NCBI GenBank assembly: GCA_051873875.1
Contig: JBJEFI010000016.1
Coordinates: 1-20,245, forward strand
From: JBJEFI01 sp051873875
Lineage (GTDB): Bacteria > Bacillota > Bacilli > Bacillales > Bacillaceae_G
DNA: 20,245 nucleotides
Reading direction: 5' to 3'
Shown here one piece after another: positions 14,148-20,245 of the stretch. The position numbers and the translations under genes are program-made. Each line of letters begins with the position of its first letter. Position 1 is the stretch's first letter. Under the pieces are notes generated by a model. That model was given only the letters and a program-made list of their open reading frames with translations, ran no database searches and was not told the DNA's origin.

Positions 14148-15110
14148 ATGAATAAAACAGCGGTATTACTAGTGAATTTGGGAACACCAGATGCACCAAC
14201 GGCGAAAGCAGTTCGACCATATTTAAAAGAGTTTTTAGGAGATGTACGGGTAATTGATATGCCAAGATGGAAGTGGCTACCTGTTTTACATGGAATAATT
14301 TTGCGAGTACGACCTAAAAAATCAGCAAAGCTATATCAATCTGTTTGGACAGAAGAAGGTTCACCATTGTTAATTTATAGCAAAAAACAACGCGATGCTT
14401 TACAAGCAAGATTAGCTAGTGATGATGTGAAGGTAGTACTTGCAATGAATTACGGCAATCCATCTGTGGCTTCTGAATTAGAAAAGTTACACCAATGGGG
14501 TGTTCGACAATTAATTGTGTTGCCATTGTTTCCACAGTATTCATCTACGACAACAGCATCTGTTTGGGATAATGTGACAAGGGTCATCTCTAAATGGCGA
14601 GATATTCCACAATTTACGTTAATTAGAGATTTTCCTGATCATCCTATGTTTATTGAGTTATTGAAACAGCGAATTACAGATGGTATTAAGGAAAATGGAA
14701 AACCAGATGCAATTGTTCTTTCTTATCATGGCATACCCCAGCGTTATGCAGATACAGGGGATGATTATCCAGAACGTTGCCAAAAAACAACAGATGCAAT
14801 TCGTCAGGCCTTTCCTCAAATAGAATGTATCCAAAGCTTTCAATCAAAATTTGGGAAAGAGGTTTGGTTGGAGCCATCAACAAGTGAAACATTACAAAAG
14901 CTAGCGCAATCTGGTAAGAAACATGTACATATATTAGCACCTGCTTTTACAGCGGATTGTTTAGAAACAATCGAAGAATTAGAAGAAGAAAATCGGGCTG
15001 TTTTTATGGACGCAGGGGGAGAACACTATCATTATTTACCTTGTGCCAATGATAATTCCTTATTTATTGATTGCTTAGAAGATTTAGTTCGTACATGGTT
15101 GAAGAAATGA
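14148..15110 (+). CDS. hemH: ferrochelatase of the Gram-negative (protoporphyrin) type
   Basis: Inserts ferrous iron into a porphyrin. The 320-aa protein follows the E. coli HemH pattern throughout: LLVNLGTPDAPT near the N-terminus, KLYQSVWTEEGSPLLIYS, LPLFPQYSSTTTASVWD, LSYHGIPQRYADTGDDYPERC with catalytic His194, FQSKFGKEVWL, and APAFTADCLETIEELEEEN with Glu273. It does not look like the B. subtilis coproporphyrin ferrochelatase (CpfC), whose His lies in SAHSLP. There is no C-terminal Fe-S cysteine extension. The ATG follows GGGGG. It is monocistronic with a strong terminator and no hemE or hemY neighbour, and lies between two gene remnants. Family identity is certain; horizontal origin is my inference. 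Confidence 0.93.
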   Translation: MNKTAVLLVNLGTPDAPTAKAVRPYLKEFLGDVRVIDMPRWKWLPVLHGIILRVRPKKSAKLYQSVWTEEGSPLLIYSKKQRDALQARLASDDVKVVLAMNYGNPSVASELEKLHQWGVRQLIVLPLFPQYSSTTTASVWDNVTRVISKWRDIPQFTLIRDFPDHPMFIELLKQRITDGIKENGKPDAIVLSYHGIPQRYADTGDDYPERCQKTTDAIRQAFPQIECIQSFQSKFGKEVWLEPSTSETLQKLAQSGKKHVHILAPAFTADCLETIEELEEENRAVFMDAGGEHYHYLPCANDNSLFIDCLEDLVRTWLKK

Positions 15111-15156
15111 AAAAAGAGGCAATTATCTGCTTAATGTAGATGATTGCCTCTTTTTT
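15110..15156. terminator. strong bidirectional terminator after hemH
   Basis: AAAAAAGAGGCAAT pairs with ATTGCCTCTTTTTT, and the stem extends through ATCT/AGAT after a T-G wobble, with a 9-base loop. It begins at the last base of the hemH stop codon. Confidence 0.92.
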
Positions 15157-15214
15157 AGTTCAAGTTTAATTCTTAACGGTTACTAACTTCTTTTTTCTAC
15201 TTATATGTTTATCT

Positions 15215-15400
15215 CTATTTATAATACAAAGCTGTAATGCCACATCCTAGACCAATTTAGATAAAAGTAAAAGCAAATAATTTTTGGCTAATAGATGTTA
15301 AGAAAGAAGTTATTATTGCTCCAATTAATATATCTGTTATAAATCGAAATGTTTTAGCTACTAAGGCAGTTATTTGGTGAGGGATGTTAATACTCTCCAT
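15215..15400 (-). pseudogene. remnant of a small two-helix membrane protein
   Basis: Reading leftward from an ATG at 15400, the frame gives MESINIPHQITALVAKTF, then a hydrophobic helix (ITDILIGAIITSFL), SISQKLFAFTFI and a TAA at 15257-15259. The same frame then continues IGLGCGITALYYK to TAG at 15215-15217. The second part looks like a continuing membrane segment, so a nonsense mutation is likely. No ribosome site precedes the ATG. I do not recognise the family. A fortuitous open frame cannot be ruled out. Apart from this and the terminator at 15473, I see nothing in the 15157-15587 gap. Confidence 0.35.
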
Positions 15401-15472
15401 TGAAAATAATTTTATTTATTGAATTGTGTATTTTCGATTATAGGATATTTGAAATTAGTTAAAGAGAAATAA

Positions 15473-15515
15473 AGAGGGTAATTGTTTGCCTAAAAGAGAT
15501 AATTATCCCCTTTTT
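15473..15515 (+). terminator. orphan terminator or attenuator upstream of the ABC operon
   Basis: GGGTAATT pairs with AATTATCC (one G-U), followed by CC and TTTTT. No gene ends just before it on the plus strand, so it is either left over from a lost gene or acts as a leader attenuator about 70 bases before the ABC operon start. Its sequence resembles the hemH terminator (shared AAAGAGG, AATT and TTGC or ATT blocks, and T-run). Confidence 0.55.
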
Positions 15516-15587
15516 GTATGCATAGATTGTTGTAACCGTTTAGGCGCGCTATTCATACAATGAAATGACAATAACGGGGGTGTTAAA

Positions 15588-16583
15588 GTGAAAAAGATAG
15601 GTTTGTTTATTATTTCATGTATGTTAGTCCTTTCTTTTGTTGCTTGTTCGAAGGAAGAAACGAAAGAAACAATGACAAAAGTGCGTGTAGCGGAAGTAAC
15701 CCATTCATTGTTTTATGCGCCTTTTTATGTAGCGCTAGGAAAGGATTTCTTTAAAAAACAAGGGTTAGATGTGGAAGTGACAACAACACCTGGTGGAGAT
15801 AAAACGATGACAACGTTGCTTTCTGGAGGAGCGGACATTGCTTTAGTTGGTTCAGAGACTTCCATTTATGTGTATAAACAGAATGCCAATGACCCAATTT
15901 TTAATTTTGCCCAACTTACTCAAACAGATGGCACTTTTTTAGTTGCAAGAAAGAATGTAGCTAATTTTAACTGGAACGATTTAAAAGGCGTGACATTTTT
16001 AGGGCAACGAAAAGGTGGTATGCCACAAATGGTTGGGGAGTATGTTTTGAAAAAACATGGCATTAATCCACAAAAGGATTTGAATTTAATTCAAAATGTT
16101 GATTTCGCTAATATTGCTACGGCTTTTTCTAGTGGGACAGGTGAATATGTTCAATTATTTGAACCAACAGCAAGTATTTTTGAAAAAGAAGGAAAAGGAA
16201 CCATTGTAGCATCATTTGGGAAAGAATCTGGAAAAGTACCATATACAGCATTTATGACGAAGGAAAGCTATTTGAAGGAAAATAAAAAAGTAGTCACTGC
16301 CTTTACAAAAGGATTGTATGAAGCACAAAAATGGGTAGATACAAGTTCAGCAGAAGAAATTGCAAAAGTAGTGAAACCGTTTTTTGATGGGGTAGATGAC
16401 GATATTATGGTTCGCGTTATCGAACGCTATAAAGCACAAGATTCATTTGCAACAAATCCAATTTTAGATCAAGAAGAATGGAACAATTTATTGGGAATTA
16501 TGAAAGAAGCAGGTGTATTAAATGGAGAAGCACCTTATGACAAACTAGTTAATACAGAAATTGCAAATGAAGCATTGAAATAA
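15588..16583 (+). CDS. ABC transporter substrate-binding lipoprotein, SsuA/ThiY (NMT1/THI5-like) type
   Basis: The extracytoplasmic receptor of an importer, tethered to the outer face of the membrane. The 331-aa precursor starts at a GTG behind CGGGGGTG. Its signal peptide ends in a lipobox SFVAC with Cys20 as the lipidated residue. The mature protein shows the SsuA/NMT1 pattern: VTHSLFYAPFYVALGKDFFKKQGLDVEV, GGADIALVGSETSIY, LKGVTFLGQRKGGMPQ and YTAFMTKESYLKENKK. It resembles B. subtilis YtlA as I recall it. Ligands in this family include sulfonates, nitrate, thiamine precursors and riboflavin; I cannot choose among them. No TPP or FMN riboswitch motif is visible upstream. The ATPase gene starts 9 bases after its stop. 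Confidence 0.88.
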   Translation: MKKIGLFIISCMLVLSFVACSKEETKETMTKVRVAEVTHSLFYAPFYVALGKDFFKKQGLDVEVTTTPGGDKTMTTLLSGGADIALVGSETSIYVYKQNANDPIFNFAQLTQTDGTFLVARKNVANFNWNDLKGVTFLGQRKGGMPQMVGEYVLKKHGINPQKDLNLIQNVDFANIATAFSSGTGEYVQLFEPTASIFEKEGKGTIVASFGKESGKVPYTAFMTKESYLKENKKVVTAFTKGLYEAQKWVDTSSAEEIAKVVKPFFDGVDDDIMVRVIERYKAQDSFATNPILDQEEWNNLLGIMKEAGVLNGEAPYDKLVNTEIANEALK

Positions 16584-16592
16584 GGTGTAGTG

Positions 16593-17360
16593 ATGAGCAT
16601 ATTAGAAGTAAACGAAATTAGTCATGTGTTCTTTTCGAAAGAACAATATAAAACGGTTTTAGAAGATATTTCATTAAGCATAGACGAGGGAGAGTTTATT
16701 ACATTTTTAGGTCCTAGTGGTTGTGGAAAAACAACCTTATTATCAATTATTGCTGGATTGCTCGTCCCGACTGTTGGAGAGGTTATTTTTGAAGGAGAAA
16801 AAATTGTTTCGCCAAGTAAAAAAATGGGCTATATGCTCCAATCTGATTATCTTTTTCCATGGCGGACGATTAAAGATAATATTTTGCTTGGATTAGAAGT
16901 AAGTAATCAAAAAACAAAAGTAAAAGAATTAGAAGCATTAGTACTTCTTCACTCTGTTGGACTTCAAGGGACGGAGATGGATTATCCAGCTACATTATCT
17001 GGTGGAATGAGACAGAGGGCTGCTCTTGTTCGCACACTAATGAATCATCCAAATTTATTTTTATTAGATGAACCATTTTCAGCATTAGATTATCAAACGA
17101 AAATAAGACTAGAAGAATTGGTATTTCAACTTATTAAACAATCAAATCTTACTGCACTACTTGTTACACATGATATTGAAGAAGCTATTGCCATGAGTAA
17201 TCGAATTTATTTGTTTCAACGAAATCCTGGAAGAATTGCAAATATCATTTCTATTCCAAAGGAAATAGCTGAATTGCCTCCACTTCAGGCAAGACAACAT
17301 CCTCAATTTGGCGCATTGTTTGATCGCGTCTGGAAGGAGATGGAACAACTTGAAACCTAA
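16593..17360 (+). CDS. ABC transporter ATP-binding protein, SsuB/TauB type
   Basis: The cytoplasmic ATPase that powers the importer encoded by its neighbours. The 255-aa protein has Walker A GPSGCGKTT (40-48), Q-loop Gln83 in MLQSDYLFPWRT, signature LSGGMRQR (135-142), Walker B LFLLDEP (155-161) and switch His193 in VTHD. AAGGTG (16582-16587) is better spaced for the ATG at 16593 than for the GTG one codon upstream. Its 3' end overlaps the permease gene by 11 bases, which indicates translational coupling. All catalytic motifs are intact. Confidence 0.92.
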   Translation: MSILEVNEISHVFFSKEQYKTVLEDISLSIDEGEFITFLGPSGCGKTTLLSIIAGLLVPTVGEVIFEGEKIVSPSKKMGYMLQSDYLFPWRTIKDNILLGLEVSNQKTKVKELEALVLLHSVGLQGTEMDYPATLSGGMRQRAALVRTLMNHPNLFLLDEPFSALDYQTKIRLEELVFQLIKQSNLTALLVTHDIEEAIAMSNRIYLFQRNPGRIANIISIPKEIAELPPLQARQHPQFGALFDRVWKEMEQLET

Positions 17361-18150
17361 CTTTTCATCTCTTCATAAGCAATATGTAAAACGATTATTT
17401 GGTGAGAGTGTTTTTGTTGCAGCAATGCAAATCGTACTTTTAGTTATCTGTATTGGAATGTGGCAAATTGCTAGCGACCAACGTTGGATTGATCCTTTGT
17501 TGTTTTCTTCGCCGAAATTAATTTTTAACTATTTAATAACAGAGTTTAAAACAGGGAGCATTAACATTCATTTATTGACAACATTAATCGAAACAATTGC
17601 TTCATTCCTTATCAGTACAATTGTTGGAACAATGATTGCAGCACTGCTTTGGTGGAGTAGTCGTCTATCACGCATTATGGATCCTTTTTTGGTTGTTTTA
17701 AATGCATTGCCAAAAGTAGCAATAGGACCAATTATTATCGTTATTTTTGGACCATCGATTCAATCTGTAATTGTGATGGGAGTACTTGTTTCGATTATCA
17801 TTACGATTTTAGTTATTTACCAAAGCTTCAAAGAAACAGAGCCAAATTATATAAAAGTAATGCAAACATTTGGAGCAAGTAAATGGCAGATATTTAGAAA
17901 ATGTATTTTTCCATCTTCCATTCCGACAATTGTATCAACATTAAAAGTAAATGTAGGATTGGCATGGGTTGGTGTCATTGTTGGGGAGTTTCTCGTTTCC
18001 AAAAATGGCTTAGGCTATTTAATTGTATATGGGTTTCAGATTTTTAATTTTACCCTTGTTTTGGCAAGTGTAGTGCTTATTTTATTGCTTGCAACTATTA
18101 TGTATATAGCTGTTGAGCGTTTTGAAAAAATGGTTCACAAAAATCGTTAA
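17350..18150 (+). CDS. ABC transporter permease, SsuC/TauC type
   Basis: The membrane channel subunit of the importer, 266 aa with about six membrane segments. The EAA loop that docks to the ATPase is clear: MQTFGASKWQIFRKCIFPSSIPTIVSTLKV near residues 176-205. The start is a TTG at 17350 behind AAGGAG (17334-17339), inside the end of the ATPase gene. The longer frame from 17308 would add 14 unlikely residues read from the ATPase sequence. It ends the operon at a strong terminator. Confidence 0.9.
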   Translation: MKPNFSSLHKQYVKRLFGESVFVAAMQIVLLVICIGMWQIASDQRWIDPLLFSSPKLIFNYLITEFKTGSINIHLLTTLIETIASFLISTIVGTMIAALLWWSSRLSRIMDPFLVVLNALPKVAIGPIIIVIFGPSIQSVIVMGVLVSIIITILVIYQSFKETEPNYIKVMQTFGASKWQIFRKCIFPSSIPTIVSTLKVNVGLAWVGVIVGEFLVSKNGLGYLIVYGFQIFNFTLVLASVVLILLLATIMYIAVERFEKMVHKNR

Positions 18151-18174
18151 AATCCCGGTTATTGCCGGGATTTT
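18149..18174. terminator. intrinsic terminator of the ABC operon
   Basis: AAAATCCCGG (18149-18158) pairs perfectly with CCGGGATTTT (18165-18174) around TTATTG. It begins within the permease stop codon. Confidence 0.92.
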
Positions 18175-18240
18175 ATTTAGTGTAGCTAAATTGAATGGTA
18201 TCGTTTATCATGAAAGGAGGACATAAAGGGAGGCAAAAAA

Positions 18241-18687
18241 GTGGAGCTAGTATTAAAATCTTTTGACCAATTATCTGTAAAAACATTTCACGATTTAATT
18301 AAATTACGAATAGACATTTTCGTTGTAGAACAAAATTGTCCTTATCCAGAGTTAGATGGTAAAGATGAAACAGCATTGCATCTAATTATGAAAGAGGGAG
18401 AAAAGATTGTTGGCTGCTTACGTATTTTACCGAAAACAGAAAAGCAAGCCATTACAATTGGGCGAGTAGCTGTACATGAGGCTTATCGAAATAGGGGAAT
18501 TGCCAAAACGTTAATGAACAAGGCGATTACATATATTGAAGAAGAATTAAAAGAAGATACAATTTACTTAATGGCTCAAACATATTTAAAGGAATTTTAT
18601 CAATCATGTGGATTTAAAGTTGTGTCAGAGGAATATTTAGAGGATAATATCCCTCACATTGATATGATTCGCAAACAAAAATGCTAG
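18241..18687 (+). CDS. GNAT-family N-acetyltransferase, ElaA-like
   Basis: A 148-aa cytoplasmic acetyl-CoA-dependent acetyltransferase. It matches the ElaA pattern: LRIDIFVVEQNCPYPELDGKDE near 22-43, the acetyl-CoA-binding GRVAVHEAYRNRGIAKTLM near 79-97, and AQTYLKEFYQSCGFKVVSEEYLEDNIPHIDM toward the C-terminus. The substrate of ElaA-type enzymes is not known to me. The start is a GTG with GGGAGG six bases upstream; a second GGAGG lies farther up, with no start suited to it. It converges on the ZIP transporter gene and shares a terminator with it. Confidence 0.9.
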   Translation: MELVLKSFDQLSVKTFHDLIKLRIDIFVVEQNCPYPELDGKDETALHLIMKEGEKIVGCLRILPKTEKQAITIGRVAVHEAYRNRGIAKTLMNKAITYIEEELKEDTIYLMAQTYLKEFYQSCGFKVVSEEYLEDNIPHIDMIRKQKC

Positions 18688-18711
18688 CTCAATAAGAGAC
18701 TAGCATTTTTT
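18678..18711. terminator. terminator between convergent acetyltransferase and ZIP genes
   Basis: AAATGCTAG (18679-18687) pairs with CTAGCATTT (18700-18708), followed by further T to 18711. The acetyltransferase stop TAG is inside the left arm. The A-run on the left also allows use by the minus-strand gene. Confidence 0.85.
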
Positions 18712-18712
18712 G

Positions 18713-19438
18713 TTAACCAAATATTTGAATGATATATAACATGGCTAATAGTCCACCAATAAATCCAAATGTAGCAGTTGTTGCATGTCCATCTCCATGT
18801 GATTCAGGAATTAATTCTTTATAAACGATAAATAACATGGCACCAGCAGCAAAAGAAAGTCCATATGGTACAAGTCCATCTACTTGGGTTGAAAGAATAA
18901 ATCCTACTAAGCCAGCAACGATTTCAATCGATCCTGTTAATCCAGCAATGAAAATAGCCTTTGCATGGGAAACTTTTTGTTGGATAAGAAATAAAGCAAT
19001 TAAAAATCCTTCAGGAAAGTTTTGTGCACCAATGGCAATCGCAACTAATGGGCCAATCGCACTTTCACCTTCTGCGTAAGAAACACCGACAGATAAACCT
19101 TCTGGGATATTATGTAGCGTTAATGCCATCAAAATTAGAAAAACTCTTTCATCGATTACATGTTGTTTAAAATCCATATCAAGATGAGGGACGATTTTTT
19201 CAAGACTCGCTAATGCAAGCATACCCAATATAACACCTATTGTGACAGCGGAAAGAGAACCTTGTTCTAAAGCTGTCGGTATTAAACTAAATGTAGTAGC
19301 TGAAACCATGATACCAGCTGTTAATGCTAAAAGAAAATCTCGCCATTTATGAGCCAAGCGTTGCATAAACACAATTGGTACGGCACCTAAGGCAGTAGCC
19401 ATTGCAGATAATGTACTGCCGATAAGAACTTCAATCAT
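18713..19438 (-). CDS. ZIP family divalent metal transporter (GufA/ZupT-like)
   Basis: A 241-aa polytopic membrane protein with about eight segments, predicted to import zinc or other divalent metals. The metal-site motifs are LTLHNIPEGLSVG (107-119) and GAQNFPEGFLIAL (137-149), giving the HNxPEG and QNxPEG pair expected of the GufA/ZupT group. The His-rich segment near the C-terminus (PESHGDGHATT) may be a metal-binding loop. The ATG has only a weak GTAGG ribosome site that lies inside an inverted repeat in the leader. No Zur or MntR box is obvious. Metal specificity cannot be read from the sequence. Confidence 0.9.
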   Translation of the reverse strand: MIEVLIGSTLSAMATALGAVPIVFMQRLAHKWRDFLLALTAGIMVSATTFSLIPTALEQGSLSAVTIGVILGMLALASLEKIVPHLDMDFKQHVIDERVFLILMALTLHNIPEGLSVGVSYAEGESAIGPLVAIAIGAQNFPEGFLIALFLIQQKVSHAKAIFIAGLTGSIEIVAGLVGFILSTQVDGLVPYGLSFAAGAMLFIVYKELIPESHGDGHATTATFGFIGGLLAMLYIIQIFG

Positions 19439-19439
19439 A

Positions 19440-19498
19440 TGTAAACCTACTTTCTATTAATAAATATACTGAAACTGTCATCGGTAGGAATTTTTACA
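19440..19498 (-). promoter_or_regulatory. leader inverted repeat covering the ZIP gene ribosome site
   Basis: On the minus strand TGTAAA-AATT-CCTAC (19498-19484) is followed after 33 bases by GTAGG-TTTACA (19450-19440), immediately before the ATG. The 11 complementary bases, with a four-base bulge, would sequester the weak GTAGG site in the RNA. It could be a translational control element, or a DNA operator read in the other sense. Confidence 0.4.
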
Positions 19499-19531
19499 TC
19501 TTCCACGGATGATTAGTTGAATGAAATAAAG

Positions 19532-19560
19532 TTGGACAAGGGCAAATAATATTCTATTAT
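19532..19560 (+). promoter_or_regulatory. candidate SigA promoter upstream of the ECF sigma gene
   Basis: TTGGAC (19532-19537), a 17-base spacer and TATTAT (19555-19560). It would give basal transcription of the sigma factor operon upstream of the ECF promoter. The -35 match is weak. Confidence 0.35.
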
Positions 19561-19609
19561 ATGGGGAAATGTAAATTTTCGCAACATAAAGAAATTATTG
19601 TAGAAAAGA

Positions 19610-19635
19610 TGTAACTTTTAATAAATTAATTCGTT
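19610..19635 (+). promoter_or_regulatory. ECF-type promoter, probable autoregulation of the SigM-like gene
   Basis: TGTAAC (19610-19615) followed by TTTT within a 16-base spacer and CGTT (19632-19635) fits the Bacillus ECF pattern TGAAAC-N16-CGTC with one mismatch in each element. The site is about 20 bases before the sigma gene start, as expected for an autoregulated ECF operon. Confidence 0.6.
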
Positions 19636-19654
19636 AATAAAGTGAAGGGAGGGG

Positions 19655-20155
19655 ATGGCAGTTAAAAATATAGATGAACTATATCGCTCTTATGTAGTAG
19701 ACGTAAAACGATATTTATTATCGCTCACCTCAAATAAAGATTTAACCGATGATTTATTACAGGAAACGTTCTTACGTGCCTATTTACACATAGAAAGTTG
19801 CCCACTCGATTATGTGAAGCCATGGTTATTCAAAATTGCTTATCATTTATATATGGATTATTTGCGGAAGCATAAACCAATCATTGTGGAAGAAACTTTT
19901 TTTGAAGCATTGAGGGGAACTGAATTAGTAGAAGGAATAATTTTATCGAAAGAGCAAGCAATGGAAATGCGTAAAGCAATTGAACGATTACCTGAAAAAC
20001 AAAAGCAAGCCATCTTTCTTATTTATTTTAGTGAATTTTCTTATATGGAAGCTGCCAAGATGATGGATATCTCGCTTTCTCATTTAAAAGTTACGATTTT
20101 TCGTGGAAAGCAATTGTTAAAAAAGGAGATTGAAAGGATGATAAGACATGAGTGA
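19655..20155 (+). CDS. sigM: ECF RNA polymerase sigma factor, SigM-like
   Basis: A 166-aa sigma-70 family extracytoplasmic-function factor. Region 2 spans about 6-73, with DDLLQETFLRAYLH (32-45) for core and -10 contacts and VKPWLFKIAYHLYMDYLRKHK (54-74). Region 4 spans about 112-157, with LPEKQKQAIFLIYF and the helix-turn-helix YMEAAKMMDISLSHLKVTIFRGKQLLK. From memory it is closest to B. subtilis SigM, which responds to cell-envelope stress. The ATG follows GGGAGGGG with short spacing. Its last codons overlap the next gene by 8 bases, the usual sigma/anti-sigma arrangement. An ECF promoter match precedes it. Confidence 0.9.
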   Translation: MAVKNIDELYRSYVVDVKRYLLSLTSNKDLTDDLLQETFLRAYLHIESCPLDYVKPWLFKIAYHLYMDYLRKHKPIIVEETFFEALRGTELVEGIILSKEQAMEMRKAIERLPEKQKQAIFLIYFSEFSYMEAAKMMDISLSHLKVTIFRGKQLLKKEIERMIRHE

Positions 20156-20245
20156 AGATTATAAAAAGAGGTTACAAGACTATATGGCTGGCAAATTATC
20201 AGAACAAGAATCAAAAGAGATGGAAAAGGAATTAGAAAAATTAGA
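20148..20245 (+). CDS. anti-sigma factor, YhdL-like, 5' end only (runs off the window)
   Basis: Starts at an ATG at 20148, overlapping the sigma gene stop by 8 bases, behind AAAGGAG/GAAAGG within the sigma coding sequence. The visible 32 residues begin MSEDYKKRLQDYMAGKLSEQ and continue as a Glu/Lys-rich helix. This is the pattern I recall for the N-terminus of B. subtilis YhdL, the membrane anti-sigma factor of SigM. The membrane segment would lie beyond the window. Role inferred from overlap and N-terminal resemblance. Confidence 0.75.
   Translation, partial: MSEDYKKRLQDYMAGKLSEQESKEMEKELEKL

Noticed and set aside
15160..15587. TPP or FMN riboswitch upstream of the SsuA/ThiY-type operon
   Set aside because: No CTGAGA...ACCTGA (TPP) or AGGGGCG-type (FMN) core is visible, so ligand cannot be assigned this way.

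Overview
The window reads as AT-rich chromosomal DNA of an endospore-forming member of the Bacillales (Bacillaceae/Planococcaceae type). This rests on a CotD-like spore coat gene with a good SigK promoter match, a YvbH-like PH-domain protein, a SigM-like ECF sigma factor with its anti-sigma gene, strong GGAGG ribosome binding sites, GTG/TTG starts and many intrinsic terminators. I see no tRNA, rRNA, CRISPR array, transposase or phage gene. Several starts were placed inside the longest open frames because a Shine-Dalgarno sequence lies within the frame.

Region 1 (1-7030) is a reductive pyrimidine catabolism locus. A PucI-like NCS1 permease (minus strand) diverges from nitrilase-family amidohydrolase - preT - preA - hydA - a small unknown gene (plus strand). 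Together these predict uptake of a pyrimidine or related ring, NAD(P)H-dependent reduction to the dihydro form (PreTA), ring opening to the N-carbamoyl-beta-amino acid (HydA), and release of the beta-amino acid, CO2 and ammonia (amidohydrolase). No regulator or beta-alanine transaminase is in the window. The divergent intergenic region holds a 22-bp palindrome and a hairpin just before the first ribosome binding site. PreA has Ser where mammalian dihydropyrimidine dehydrogenase has its catalytic Cys.

Region 2 (7031-11176) holds a TSUP permease, a YczE-type membrane protein preceded by a perfect 12-bp-stem palindrome, the cotD-like gene with two sets of internal repeats, the yvbH-like gene, and a convergent HMG-CoA lyase gene.

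Region 3 (11177-15515) looks accessory. It has a small charged membrane protein, a DUF218-DUF418 gene pair, a decayed secreted-protein gene, a ferrochelatase of the Gram-negative (E. coli-like) type, and a second decayed small membrane gene. The ferrochelatase is therefore flanked by gene remnants and is probably horizontally acquired.

Region 4 (15516-20245) holds an SsuA/ThiY-type ABC importer operon (lipoprotein, ATPase, permease), an ElaA-like acetyltransferase, a ZIP metal transporter whose leader can fold over its weak ribosome binding site, and a SigM-like sigma/anti-sigma pair with an apparent autoregulatory ECF promoter. The anti-sigma gene runs off the window end.
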